Positions 32,438 through 41,913 of a DNA stretch of 64,000 nt are shown here, in pieces. The stretch is from Bacillota bacterium (lineage in GTDB: Bacteria; Bacillota; Clostridia; Christensenellales; Aristaeellaceae). Within the stretch, counting starts at the first letter, position 1. The number at the start of each line of letters is the position of its first letter. Where the stretch lies: contig JAEZTL010000006.1 of assembly GCA_023421395.1 (NCBI GenBank), positions 1 to 64,000 of the forward strand, written 5' to 3'. The notes below the pieces were generated by a model that was not told the DNA's origin, made no database searches, and saw only the letters and a list, made by a program, of their open reading frames with translations. The position numbers were made by a program, and so were the translations under genes.

Positions 32438-33370
32438 TTACAGGCATTGAACCAGCGCCATATAAGCCGGGATCGCGATCAGCGAACCCAGCGCGGTGAT
32501 CAGAACGCCGCCCGCGGCGTACTCGTCGTCGCCGCCGGTGGCGCGGGCCACGATGGGCGTCTGGGACATGACCGGCATGGAGGCCTGGATGAGCAGCACG
32601 TTGCGCATCAGCGCGGGCGCGCCCGGGAAGAGCAGGGCGGTCAGCAAAAGAAGCCCCGGCGCCACGAGGAAGCGCCCCATAAGCACCAGCGCGTAGCCCT
32701 TCTGCCAGCGGATTTTGCCGCCCCGGAGCATCCGCATCAGCACGATGCCGGTAAAGATCATCGAAAGAGGCGTCACGAGGCTGCCCACGTACTTCGCGGC
32801 GTCCAGGATGAAGCCGGGAAGCGTGAGGCCCATCAGAAGCAGCGCGATGGCGACGATGAAAGTGGTGAGCGGCAGCGGCAGCAGCTTTTTCAGGTCCAGC
32901 TTGCCGGTAAGGCCGGAGTCCGCCCGCATTTGAGCGTAACCCCAGGACCAGAACATGGACGTGTTGGCGATGTAATACAGCAGCGCGTAGGGCATGCCCG
33001 CCTCCCCGAACAGCGCCAGGGATACCGGTACGCCGATGAAGACGGAGTTGGAAAAGGTCATCATGCAGGCGAACACGCCACGCCGCGTCTTCGGAATTTT
33101 GAAGGCGCGGGCGGCGAGCACCGCGACGAGGCCGGTGACCGTCAGTGAAGCCGCCGCCATCAGGATACCGGCGGCCGAGGAGATCAGTTCGTCCCGGGTA
33201 AACTGGGTAAAGATGTTGTGGATGATCAGCGCCGGAAGCCCCACGGATACGACCAGGCGGGAGATGACTTCCGCGTGCTCGTCCTTCAGCCACCCGAGCT
33301 GGATCAGCGCCATGCCCAGCGCAATCATCAAAAAGATCGTAAGGACGATGCTGACGGCGGAGAGCACCAT
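32438..33370 (-). CDS. AEC-family (auxin-efflux-carrier type) transporter
   Basis: 310 aa, ten predicted helices arranged as two repeats. Segments typical of the AEC family include SRLVVSVGLPALIIHNI, MMTFSNSVFIGVPVSLALFG near 105-125 and ASMPVMSQTPIVARATGGDDEYAAGGVLITA near the C-terminus. These proteins move malate, other organic acids or amino acids. The ATG is 3 nt after the glycyl-tRNA synthetase stop, so the two are co-transcribed; no biochemical link is obvious. Confidence 0.92.
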   Translation of the reverse strand: MVLSAVSIVLTIFLMIALGMALIQLGWLKDEHAEVISRLVVSVGLPALIIHNIFTQFTRDELISSAAGILMAAASLTVTGLVAVLAARAFKIPKTRRGVFACMMTFSNSVFIGVPVSLALFGEAGMPYALLYYIANTSMFWSWGYAQMRADSGLTGKLDLKKLLPLPLTTFIVAIALLLMGLTLPGFILDAAKYVGSLVTPLSMIFTGIVLMRMLRGGKIRWQKGYALVLMGRFLVAPGLLLLTALLFPGAPALMRNVLLIQASMPVMSQTPIVARATGGDDEYAAGGVLITALGSLIAIPAYMALVQCL

Positions 33371-33373
33371 GGG

Positions 33374-34753
33374 CTAGAAGTCGACCTTTTGGGCGATGTA
33401 GGCCTCGAGCTCCGAAATGGGCAGGCGCTTTTGCGTCATCGTGTCGCGGTCGCGCACGGTGACGGTGCCGTCCTCCAGGGTGTCAAAGTCCACGGTGACG
33501 CACATGGGCGTGCCGATCTCGTCCTGACGGCGGTAGCGCTTGCCGATGGAGCCGGTTTCGTCGTACTCGCACATGAACTTTTTCGCCAGCATCGAATAGA
33601 CCTCGCGGGCCTTGTCGCCGAGCTTGTTCTTCTGCAGCGGCAGGATGGCCGCCTTGACGGGCGCGAGCGCCGGGTGCAGGTGCATCACCACGCGGCTGTC
33701 GCCGCCCTCGAGCGCCTGCTCCTCGTAGGCGTCGCACAGGAACGCCAGCAGCGCGCGGTCCACGCCCACCGAGGGCTCCACGCAGTAGGGGAGATATTTT
33801 TCGTTCGTCACCGGGTCCAGGTATTCCATGGACTCGCCGGAGTGCTCCTGGTGCTGCTTCAGGTCGTAATCGGTGCGGTCGGCGATGCCCCACAGTTCGC
33901 CCCAGCCGAAGGGGAACAGGTACTCGAAGTCCGTGGTCGCCTTGGAGTAGAAGGCCAGCTCCTCCGGGTCGTGATCCCGCAGGCGCAGGTTGCCCTCGCT
34001 CATGCCCAGGGACAAGAGCCAGTCGCGGCAGAAGCCGCGCCAGTAGGTAAACCACTCCAGGTCCTCGCCCGGCTTGCAGAAGAACTCCAGCTCCATCTGC
34101 TCGAATTCGCGCACGCGGAAGATGAAGTTGCCCGGCGTGATCTCGTTGCGGAAGGACTTGCCGATCTGGCAGATGCCGGCGGGCAGCTTCCTTCGGGTGG
34201 TGCGCATCACGTTTTTGAAGTTGACGAAGATACCCTGCGCCGTCTCCGGGCGCAGGTAGATTTCCGCGGCGGTGTCCTGATTGACGCCCTGGAAGGTTTT
34301 GAACATCATATTGAACTGGCGGATGCCGGTGAAGTCCTTTTTGCCGCACTGGGGGCAGGGGATGCCCTCGTCGCGGATATAGGTCTCCAGCTTTTCGTTG
34401 GACCAGCCGTCGGCCTGTACGCGGCCTTCGGTGGCCTCCTCGATGAGCTTGTCGGCGCGGAAGCGGGCCTTGCAGGCCTTGCAGTCCATCAGCGGATCGT
34501 TGAACCCGCCCACGTGGCCGGAAGCCACCCACACTTCGCGGTTCATCAGGATCGCGCAGTCGAGGCCCGTGTTATAGGGGCTCTCCTGCACGAACTTGCG
34601 CCACCAGGCGCGCTTGACGTTGTTTTTCAGCTCCACGCCCAGCGGGCCGTAGTCCCATGTGTTGGCCAGGCCGCCGTAGATTTCGGAGCCCGAAAAAATG
34701 AAACCGCGGTTTTTGCAAAGCGCGACCAGCTTGTCCATCGTGAGTGCCGCCAT
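33374..34753 (-). CDS. glyQS: Glycyl-tRNA synthetase (alpha2 type)
   Basis: 459 aa, single-chain class II enzyme of the eukaryote/archaea-like type used by many Bacillota. Features: FIFSGSEIYGGLANTWDYGPLGVELKNN near the N-terminus, RPETAQGIFVNF, motif 2 GKSFRNEITPGNFIFRVREFEQME, and motif 3 PSVGVDRALLAFL, followed by the HGTP anticodon-binding domain. ATG 34753 (MAALTMDKL) has GAGG at 8 nt and is preferred to ATG 34762. No T-box leader is visible upstream. Confidence 0.95.
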   Translation of the reverse strand: MAALTMDKLVALCKNRGFIFSGSEIYGGLANTWDYGPLGVELKNNVKRAWWRKFVQESPYNTGLDCAILMNREVWVASGHVGGFNDPLMDCKACKARFRADKLIEEATEGRVQADGWSNEKLETYIRDEGIPCPQCGKKDFTGIRQFNMMFKTFQGVNQDTAAEIYLRPETAQGIFVNFKNVMRTTRRKLPAGICQIGKSFRNEITPGNFIFRVREFEQMELEFFCKPGEDLEWFTYWRGFCRDWLLSLGMSEGNLRLRDHDPEELAFYSKATTDFEYLFPFGWGELWGIADRTDYDLKQHQEHSGESMEYLDPVTNEKYLPYCVEPSVGVDRALLAFLCDAYEEQALEGGDSRVVMHLHPALAPVKAAILPLQKNKLGDKAREVYSMLAKKFMCEYDETGSIGKRYRRQDEIGTPMCVTVDFDTLEDGTVTVRDRDTMTQKRLPISELEAYIAQKVDF

Positions 34754-35011
34754 CCGAATCATCCTCTATCTATGATTTCTACCGATTGTACACCATGATA
34801 CCAGCAGCCCCGCGCCCCGCGCAAGCCGATCGTGTTAATTTCTCGGGCCGAAACCCTTGTTAAATTCGACTTGGCAACAATTGCGCGTGGAAATTTTCCT
34901 TTACATATGGTATACTGGCAAAAAACTATGTTTTTTTTGCATCGCGGCCGTGCCTTTTATCGTCGAATAGGCGCGGGGATTCTTGCGATTTCAACGGGAG
35001 GTCTAGTACCT

Positions 35012-37786
35012 ATGAGGAAATGGGCTCAATGCTTGGCGCTGATGTTCTTGATGACGGTGTTGACGGGCCTTCCGGCCGCGGCCGAGGGGGACGGCGTCAC
35101 CACCTATCGCGCGATGCTCATCGGCATCGACAACTACGCGTCCAGCGCGCTGGTCGGCTGCGTGACCGACGCAAACCGGATGTGGGCCGCGCTGCAGACC
35201 GCCAATGAAGCGGGCGCGATCTACCAGCAGCCCAAGATCCGCACCAACCTCAAGGCCGCGGAGCTCTCCACGTTTCTCAACGAACTGACCGCCTGGGGTG
35301 TGGACGACGACGATGTGACCTTCTGGTACTTCGCGGGCCACGGCTACATCAGCGACAAGGACGTGGCCTCCATCGTGGGCACCGACGCCAAGACGCTGCG
35401 CATCGACCGCCTCAAGGCCGCGCTGGATGAGATCCCGGGCACCAAGATTGTGGTGCTGGACTGCCGCTACGCGGATTCCCTGATCGAAAAGGGCGGCACC
35501 ACCGCCAAGGACGTACTGCAAAAGTTCAACGACAACGTAGCCAATATCTTCCTGACCGATCCGGAGCACTATTTTGTGCTGTCCGGCGCGACGCTTGCCT
35601 CGTCGGTGACCGCCGCCAGCGGCACCGCCGACGCCCACGGCCTGGTCACCTACTACCTGACCGGCGCCTGCGGCTACGACTATCAGGCCCAGCAGCCCGG
35701 TGACCTCCTGGGAGACGCGGACGGCAACGGCGCGGTGTCCCTGTCGGAGGCCAAGGCCTTCATCGACGGCGCGGTGGCCGGGGAGAGCGGCGCGCCTCAG
35801 GTTCAGGTGGCCGTCAGCCCCGCCGACAGCGGCTACCCCGTGCTGGCACGCCGCGCCAACACCGAGGTGCTCAAGGTGGATATGGACAAGGCTTCGGCGG
35901 AGGTCGCCACCAACTACACCCTCCAGCTTCAGGCGCAGGCTTCGCCCGCCAACGCCACCCGGCCGGGCATCACCTGGTCCTCCAGCGACCTGGGCGTCGC
36001 CACGGTGGATGCAAGCGGCCTCGTCACCGGCGTCCGCGCCGGTGCGGCGCGCATCGTGGCCATATCCGACAACGGCCTGACCGCTGCCTGCGACGTGACC
36101 GTGCGGGACGTCACCTTTGCCGACAGCATCGAGATGGTCATTGAAAAAATGGTCCTGGGCGAGGGCACCAGCCGCCAGATGAAGCTGACCGTCAGCCCGC
36201 CCGACGCCGATGAGAACATCACCTGGACCACAGACGACCCCACCGTGGCCACGGTGGACAATAAGGGCAACGTCAGCGCAAAGGGCCTTGGCGACGCGTT
36301 GATTACCGCCACCACCGAGCGTGGCGTCGCCGCCACCGCCAGCATCCGGGTGGTCAACAAGGGGAAGGAAGTCACCGCCATCCAGCTGAACAAGACCAGC
36401 GTCGAGCTCTACGAGGGCAACGCGCTGCAGCCGGAGTATAAGCTGGAGCCCAAGAACCCAGAAGACGCGACGGTTACCTGGTCCAGCAGCGATTCCGCAG
36501 TGGCCTACATCAATACCAGCGGCCTCCTGGTGGCCGAAAAGCCGGGCGTGATCAAGCTGACCGCCACCGCCTCCAGCGGCGTTACCGCCGAGATGCAGGT
36601 GACCGTAAAGGGCGCGGAGCTGACCATTGCGCCCAGCCCCGTGACGCTTAAAAAAGGCGGCACCCAAAAGCTGACCGCCAAGATCATGCCCTCCGGCCTG
36701 ATCCTGACCAACACCTGGCGCTCCGCCGATCCCGCCGTCGCCACCGTGGACGACGAGGGCACCGTGACCGCCGTGGCCAACGGCCTGACCACCGTCACCG
36801 CCTCGCTGGACAGCGGCGTGTCCGCATCCGTGCCGGTCAGCGTGGTGGACGTGCCCGCCAAGAAGATTCAGATCAGCAAAGGCAAGCTGAAGATGACCGT
36901 CGGCGCCGAACAGGAGCTCAAGGCCAAGGTCACGCCCGCCAATGCCACCATCACCCAGGCCTTCTGGTCCTCCAGCAACGAAGCCGTGGCCACCGTGGAT
37001 GAAAACGGCAGGATCACCGCGCTGACCCCCGGCAAGGTGGTCATCACCGCCAGGACCCACAACGGCAAACGGGCCCGGTGCCTTCTGCAGGTGGAGCCGG
37101 TGGCGCTCAAATCCATCAAGCTCAGCCAGACCTCCGCCACGCTGACCGCCGGCATGGACGGCGGGAATACGCTCCAGTTGACCGCCGATACCAACCCGGT
37201 GTCCGCCGGCGCCAACGCCGTCAAGTGGGCCACCAGCGACAAGAAGATCGCCACGGTGGACGAAAACGGGCTGGTCACCGCGGTGTCGCCCGGCAAGGTG
37301 GTCATTCGCGCCTCCTCCGGTAAGGTCAGGGCCGACTGCAAGATCACCGTCACCGGCAACGAGGCCGTCTACAAAAAGCCCGCCACATCCAAGGAAAAGA
37401 AGGTCTACGTCAGCGCCCGCCACATTTACTACAAGAATGGCAACCTGGTGGTGGAGGTCTACTTCGCCAATAAGAGCGGCAAGACGGTAAAACTCCCCTA
37501 CGCAGGCAAGCTGGTTCTGACCCTCAAGGACGGTCAGGTCATCGAGCTGAAGGATGTCGAGCGGGGCAAGAACCAGCTGATGAACGGCAAAATGGCCGTG
37601 GCGGACTATAAGCTCAGTCTGGATGAACGCCCGGAACTGGACGGGCTGGATCTGCGAGGCGCCTCCGCGACCATCCTGACCGAAGAGGATCAGGCCGCGA
37701 CCGAGGACGCGGCGCTGGGCGGCGACGCCACCGTGGACGACACCCTTGACGAGACGGACGCGGCGACCACTTCCGCGCCGGTATAA
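35012..37786 (+). CDS. Exported caspase-like (C14) protease with bacterial Ig-like repeats
   Basis: 924 aa. Signal peptide to about residue 26 (LPAAAEG). Caspase/metacaspase fold about 30-280: RAMLIGIDNYASSALVGCVTDANRM, catalytic His110 in FAGHGYIS and Cys151 in IVVLDCRYAD. A calcium-loop-like DADGNGAVSLSEA sits near 235. Then six or so BIG_2 domains (about 290-785; repeated TWSSSD.AVATVD..G.VTA and LTPGKVVITA patterns), and a C-terminal domain (about 795-890: VYVSARHIYYKNGNLVVEVYFANKSGKTVKL) resembling SLAP-type domains. Acidic Thr-rich tail. GGGAGG precedes ATG 35012. Likely a surface protease; activity untested. Confidence 0.9.
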   Translation: MRKWAQCLALMFLMTVLTGLPAAAEGDGVTTYRAMLIGIDNYASSALVGCVTDANRMWAALQTANEAGAIYQQPKIRTNLKAAELSTFLNELTAWGVDDDDVTFWYFAGHGYISDKDVASIVGTDAKTLRIDRLKAALDEIPGTKIVVLDCRYADSLIEKGGTTAKDVLQKFNDNVANIFLTDPEHYFVLSGATLASSVTAASGTADAHGLVTYYLTGACGYDYQAQQPGDLLGDADGNGAVSLSEAKAFIDGAVAGESGAPQVQVAVSPADSGYPVLARRANTEVLKVDMDKASAEVATNYTLQLQAQASPANATRPGITWSSSDLGVATVDASGLVTGVRAGAARIVAISDNGLTAACDVTVRDVTFADSIEMVIEKMVLGEGTSRQMKLTVSPPDADENITWTTDDPTVATVDNKGNVSAKGLGDALITATTERGVAATASIRVVNKGKEVTAIQLNKTSVELYEGNALQPEYKLEPKNPEDATVTWSSSDSAVAYINTSGLLVAEKPGVIKLTATASSGVTAEMQVTVKGAELTIAPSPVTLKKGGTQKLTAKIMPSGLILTNTWRSADPAVATVDDEGTVTAVANGLTTVTASLDSGVSASVPVSVVDVPAKKIQISKGKLKMTVGAEQELKAKVTPANATITQAFWSSSNEAVATVDENGRITALTPGKVVITARTHNGKRARCLLQVEPVALKSIKLSQTSATLTAGMDGGNTLQLTADTNPVSAGANAVKWATSDKKIATVDENGLVTAVSPGKVVIRASSGKVRADCKITVTGNEAVYKKPATSKEKKVYVSARHIYYKNGNLVVEVYFANKSGKTVKLPYAGKLVLTLKDGQVIELKDVERGKNQLMNGKMAVADYKLSLDERPELDGLDLRGASATILTEEDQAATEDAALGGDATVDDTLDETDAATTSAPV

Positions 37787-37805
37787 GGCATCCGGTCTAT
37801 AGGCC

Positions 37806-37834
37806 CGGGCCGCGCCAGATGGCGCGGCCCGTTT
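37806..37834 (+). terminator. Terminator of the caspase-like gene
   Basis: GGGCCGCGCC/GGCGCGGCCC with an AGAT loop, then GTTTC. Confidence 0.75.
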
Positions 37835-37882
37835 CACATTGCGGGAGGGGAGGGGAAACCCGTCAGGATTCTCACCTACACC

Positions 37883-38755
37883 GTGCCGCCGGAGGAGGGC
37901 GGGCGGCTTTTGCGAAGGCTCGTGCGCGGCCGCATGGGCGTTTCCCAGCACGTGTTTTCGTCGTTGAAGGTCAGGGGCGGCGTACTGGTGGACGGCGCGC
38001 CCGCTCGTGCCGATCAGGCGGTTTTTGCCGGGCAGGTGATTAACGTCGTGATGGCCGACGAGGCCTCCGGCATTCGCCCTGACCCCGTCCCGGTGGACGT
38101 GGTGTACGAGGACGAGGACATGCTGATCGTCCTGAAGCCCGCGCCGCTGCCCTGCCAGTTTTCTTCGCGGCAGGAGGGGATGGCGCTGGAAAACAGGCTG
38201 GCCGCCCGCTACGGTGAATGCTACGTATTCCGCCCGGTCAACCGGCTGGATAAGGGAACCAGCGGGCTGATGGCGGTGGCAAAGCATCCTCACGCGCAGA
38301 TGCTGCTGGCCCGGATGCTCCACGGCGACGCCTTCGCCCGGGAGTATCTCGCGGTGGTCGCGGGCAGGCCGCCCGCGGACGAGGGCGTGGTGGACGCGCC
38401 GATCGCCAAGGCCCCCGGCGCCACCGTTCGGCGCGAGGTCAGCCCGGATGGGAAGCCCGCCCGCACCCGCTACCGGATTTTGGCGCAGCGGGACGGGCTG
38501 TCGCTTCTGCAACTTCGGCTCGAGACCGGGCGCACCCACCAGATTCGCGTGCACATGCGTTTTCTGGGCTGTCCGGTGTGGGGCGACTTTCTCTACGGCG
38601 AGGAGACGCCGAGGCTTCCCGGCCGCTTCGCGCTGCATTCCTGGCGCATCGCCCTCGTCCATCCGATGACCGGCGCACCCCTGCGCTTCGAGGCTCCGCC
38701 GCCGCCGGAATTCGGGGCGTGGGCGGTACTGCGGGAAGAAATTCCCCCGCTGTGA
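37883..38755 (+). CDS. RluA-family pseudouridine synthase
   Basis: 290 aa from GTG 37883. N-terminal S4-like RNA-binding segment (VSQHVFSSLKVRGGVLVDG), then the catalytic domain with Asp in RPVNRLDKGTSGLM near 118, RTRYRIL and RLETGRTHQIRVHM near 218. It converts uridines in rRNA or tRNA to pseudouridine. Homologous sequence (VRILTYTVPPEEGG) continues seven codons upstream of the GTG, where only GTC and ATT are available after a GGGAGGGGAGGGG ribosome site, so the true start is probably non-canonical (ATT 37868) or mutated. Confidence 0.9.
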   Translation: MPPEEGGRLLRRLVRGRMGVSQHVFSSLKVRGGVLVDGAPARADQAVFAGQVINVVMADEASGIRPDPVPVDVVYEDEDMLIVLKPAPLPCQFSSRQEGMALENRLAARYGECYVFRPVNRLDKGTSGLMAVAKHPHAQMLLARMLHGDAFAREYLAVVAGRPPADEGVVDAPIAKAPGATVRREVSPDGKPARTRYRILAQRDGLSLLQLRLETGRTHQIRVHMRFLGCPVWGDFLYGEETPRLPGRFALHSWRIALVHPMTGAPLRFEAPPPPEFGAWAVLREEIPPL

Positions 38756-38764
38756 CGCGCGGGG

Positions 38765-39553
38765 TCAGCCGCGCGCGGCACAGTCCCTGCCCCAGTTTGA
38801 GGCCAGCGCGGTGGTCAGCGTCTGGACCAGGTAGGACCACAGCGGGCGCCGGGCGGGCACCGGGTAACCGGCTTCGTCGAACACCATGCAGCTGAGGGCG
38901 TGTGCGGGCGTACAGGACTGCTCCACGAAGATCCGCTTTTCGGGATGGTAGAGCAGCGCGCCTACGGGGTCGTTTTCCGTTACGTAGTTGACGGCGCGTT
39001 CGCTTAGGCGCGTTTTCTGCGCCTCCGTCAGCTGGCAGCGGGCGAAGCCCTGTCCGTCGAAGGCGACGCATTCCGTCCCGCCGTTTTCCGCCACCGCCAG
39101 GCCGTACAGCGCGTTGTGCGCGCCCTTCGAGTGCCCCGTCAGCATGAGCCGGCCTTCCGGGAAGCGGTTCACGAATGCTTCCACCGCCGGATACTGGTTG
39201 GAGCCCACCAGCGGCGCCAGGAAGTTGTCCGACCAGTCCATGATCCCGGACAGCGACGTGTGGGACTCGGTTGGGCGCATCGCCGCCACCCGGCCCACCT
39301 CGGGAGAGGCGAACGCGTAGGCCGCGAAGCCGGGTTGGGTCAGGTCCACCTGCCGGGCGACGAGCACCATCGGCCCCACCACCGGGTCCTGTGTAATGTC
39401 CTCAAGGGGTTGCCGTCCGTAGGGCGGCAGTTCTTCGTGATCGTCAAGCAGCGCCTGCGACAGGGCGGCAGCGGTTTTGCCCAGCGCCCGGTCGCCCTCG
39501 GGAAAATCGTAGTAGGCCAATTGGCAAAGGAGTGAAAGCTGCCAGGGAGTCAT
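38765..39553 (-). CDS. Mbeg1-like (DUF2974) alpha/beta-hydrolase
   Basis: 262 aa. Lipase-type nucleophile elbow GHSKG with Ser142 (LMLTGHSKGAHNALYGLA); Asp candidate in VTENDPVGALLYHP and His in PAHALSC. N-terminal MTPWQLSLLCQLAYYDFP matches the Mbeg1-like family, which is predicted to be lipase/esterase-like with unknown substrate. No signal peptide. ATG overlaps the feoB stop (ATGA), with GGAGG inside feoB, so it is translated with the iron transporter. Confidence 0.88.
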   Translation of the reverse strand: MTPWQLSLLCQLAYYDFPEGDRALGKTAAALSQALLDDHEELPPYGRQPLEDITQDPVVGPMVLVARQVDLTQPGFAAYAFASPEVGRVAAMRPTESHTSLSGIMDWSDNFLAPLVGSNQYPAVEAFVNRFPEGRLMLTGHSKGAHNALYGLAVAENGGTECVAFDGQGFARCQLTEAQKTRLSERAVNYVTENDPVGALLYHPEKRIFVEQSCTPAHALSCMVFDEAGYPVPARRPLWSYLVQTLTTALASNWGRDCAARG

Positions 39554-41586
39554 CCAAAACACCTCCAGACAAATGCGGTCAACGCGCAGAGCGACATGCC
39601 CAGCACCGTGGGCAGCAGCATGGCGACGAGCATCCATCGGGCGCTTCTGGTTTCGCGCCAGATGGTGAGGCAGGTGGTGGCGCAGGGCCAGTGCAGGAGC
39701 GAGAAAATCAGAAAACAGACGATGTTGAGACCCGTCCAGCCGTTTCCGGCCAATACGCCCCACAGCGCGGCGGAGGAGGTCTGCGCCAGCGTGCTTCCGG
39801 AAAGGTAGCCCATCGCCGCCACGGGCAGCACAATCTCGTTGGCGGGGAAGCCCAGAATGAAGGCCGTCAGCACCATGCCATCCAGCCCCAGCGTCCTGGC
39901 GAAGGGATCCAGCGCCGAGGCCATCTTGCTGAGAAGGCTCAGTCCGCCGGGCCTTACGGTTGCCAGGACAAAGAGGAGCGCGCCCGCCGGCGCGGCCACC
40001 ACCAGCGCCCGCCCCAGTACGAAAGCCGTCCGGTCGATCAATGAGCGCGTCAGTACCTTGCCGAATTCCGGCCTGCGATAGGGAGGCAGCTCCAGCGTGA
40101 AGGCGGAGGGTACGCCTTTGAGCAGCGTCGCGGACAGGATTTTTGACGCCAGAAACGTCGCCCCCGTGCCCAGCGCGATCAGCGCGGTCAGCCCCAGCGC
40201 GCTGAAAAAGGGCGAAGCGCCACCGCCGGAAAACAGTACGCCCAGCAGCAGCACCATCGAAGGGAAGCGCCCGTTGCAGGGCACCATCGCGTTGGTCAGG
40301 ATGGCGATCAGCCGCTCCCGGGGCGAATCGATGATGCGGCAGCCGATCACCCCCGCCGCGTTGCAGCCCAGGCCCATCATCATCGTCAGCCCCTGCTTGC
40401 CGCAGGCGTGGCACCGCGCGAAGGCGCCGTCCAGGTTGAAGGCCACACGGGGCAGGTAGCCGGAATCCTCCAGCAGCGTAAAAAGGGGAAAGAAGATCGC
40501 CATCGGCGGCAGCATGACGGACACCACCCACGCGGTCACGCGGTAGATCCCGTCGATCAGAAGCCCGGTGGCCCATCCGGGAGGCAGGCGCGCCGAGAGA
40601 ATCCCGCGGCCCCTTTCGAAAAGCGCGGCCAGCCATTCGGACGGGACGTTGGCCCCGGCGATGGTGATGTAAAATACCAGCGAGAGCAGAAGAAGCATCA
40701 GCGGAATACCCACCAGCCTTCCCGTCGCCAGGCGGTCGAAGGCCAGCTGACGGTCCGGACCCGCGCGTTCCCCGCCGCGAACGCAGCGTTCGCAGAGGAC
40801 GCCGGACGCGCGGTACAGCGACGCCACGACCGCCTCCGTCAGCGCCTCCGCGGGATAGCCCGTCCGCGCAAGCTCCTCCCGCGCGGCCGTCACCGCCTCG
40901 GACACCGCGTTCGTCCGGTACGGCTCAAGCGCCGGGTGGTTCTCCAGCGACGCCTCGCCCTCCAGCAGCCGAAGCGCCACCCAGCGGGGCGACACCGCAG
41001 CGTCCGGCGCCTCGGGCAGCGCCCGCGCCACCCGCAGGATCGCCCGTTCCACCGCCGGCGGGTAGGGCGCGCGGTAGGGCGTGGCGGGGAGGTCGCCCAG
41101 AAGTGCCATCCGCCGGACCAGCTCCCGAATGCCGCGCCGCCCCCGGGCGCTGACGGCCACCGCCGGCGCGCCGGTCTCGCGGGAGAGGCGCGCGAGGTCG
41201 ATTTGGATGCCCTGGCGGTCGGCCTCGTCGATGAGATTGACGCAGAGGATCACCCGGCCGGTCATCTCCAGAATTTGCAGCGCCAGATTCAGGTTGCGCT
41301 TGAGGCAGGTGGCGTCCAGTACGACCACCACGCCTTGGGCCATGCCGGACAGGAGAAAGTCCCGCGCCACCTCCTCCTCGGCGGAGCGCGCCGCCAGCGA
41401 GTAGGCGCCCGGAAGGTCATACAGCTCAAATTTTTGCCCCATGTGTTCGCAGGAGCCCCGGGCCAGCGCCACGGTCTTGCCGGGCCAGTTGCCGGTGTGC
41501 TGCTTCAGGCCCGTCAGGTGGTTGAACAGCGTGCTCTTGCCCACGTTGGGGTTTCCGGCCAGCGCGATGATTTTTGCGTCAGACAC
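39550..41586 (-). CDS. feoB: Ferrous iron transport protein B
   Basis: 678 aa. N-terminal G domain: G1 GNPNVGKS at residues 11-18, G2 region HTGNWPGKTV, G3 DLPGAYSL, G4 NLIDEAD. Then the FeoB membrane part with the two Gate segments, conserved CHACGKQGLTMMMGLGCNAAGVIGC and PCNGRFPSM, and FPANEIVLPVAAMGYL. It imports Fe2+ across the cytoplasmic membrane. Overlaps feoA by 8 nt and the next gene by 4 nt. Confidence 0.96.
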   Translation of the reverse strand: MSDAKIIALAGNPNVGKSTLFNHLTGLKQHTGNWPGKTVALARGSCEHMGQKFELYDLPGAYSLAARSAEEEVARDFLLSGMAQGVVVVLDATCLKRNLNLALQILEMTGRVILCVNLIDEADRQGIQIDLARLSRETGAPAVAVSARGRRGIRELVRRMALLGDLPATPYRAPYPPAVERAILRVARALPEAPDAAVSPRWVALRLLEGEASLENHPALEPYRTNAVSEAVTAAREELARTGYPAEALTEAVVASLYRASGVLCERCVRGGERAGPDRQLAFDRLATGRLVGIPLMLLLLSLVFYITIAGANVPSEWLAALFERGRGILSARLPPGWATGLLIDGIYRVTAWVVSVMLPPMAIFFPLFTLLEDSGYLPRVAFNLDGAFARCHACGKQGLTMMMGLGCNAAGVIGCRIIDSPRERLIAILTNAMVPCNGRFPSMVLLLGVLFSGGGASPFFSALGLTALIALGTGATFLASKILSATLLKGVPSAFTLELPPYRRPEFGKVLTRSLIDRTAFVLGRALVVAAPAGALLFVLATVRPGGLSLLSKMASALDPFARTLGLDGMVLTAFILGFPANEIVLPVAAMGYLSGSTLAQTSSAALWGVLAGNGWTGLNIVCFLIFSLLHWPCATTCLTIWRETRSARWMLVAMLLPTVLGMSLCALTAFVWRCFG

Positions 41587-41851
41587 GCGCGTCCCCTCCC
41601 GTATGACAGATGGACACCGCCCGGGCGCTCTCCCCGCGCAGCGCGATCACCGCGCCGCAGGCGAGGTACGCTCTGGGCTCACCGGAGGGCGCGCCGAACA
41701 GGCACATGACCGTTTCGCCCGCCGTGAAGCCCAGATCCATGAGCCTGCGCCGGAGCCGGACGCCCGCGTCCACCCCCGCGATTTTCGCCGAGCCTCCCAC
41801 GGGCAGATCGTTAAGTGTCGCCAAAGGTACCGCCCCCGTTTCGCTTTCCAT
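41579..41851 (-). CDS. feoA: Ferrous iron transport protein A
   Basis: 90 aa, an SH3-like FeoA domain: LNDLPVGGSAKIAGVDAGVRLRRRLMDLGFTAGETVMCLFGAPSGEPRAYLACGAVIALRGESARAV. It is the small cytoplasmic partner of FeoB. The start ATG 41851 lacks a clear ribosome site; a leaderless or weakly translated start is possible. The gene is divergent from the M23-like gene at 41914 with only 62 bp between them. Confidence 0.93.
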   Translation of the reverse strand: MESETGAVPLATLNDLPVGGSAKIAGVDAGVRLRRRLMDLGFTAGETVMCLFGAPSGEPRAYLACGAVIALRGESARAVSICHTGGDARV

Positions 41852-41913
41852 TCTATGAGGCGAACTGCATGCCGGTTCGAAAACGGCGCATACTCGGCGC
41901 GGAGGCGATGGAT

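Noticed and set aside
35003..38662. Open minus-strand frame of 1,219 codons opposite the caspase-like gene
   Set aside because: Antisense shadow produced by GC-rich codon bias; no recognisable domain.
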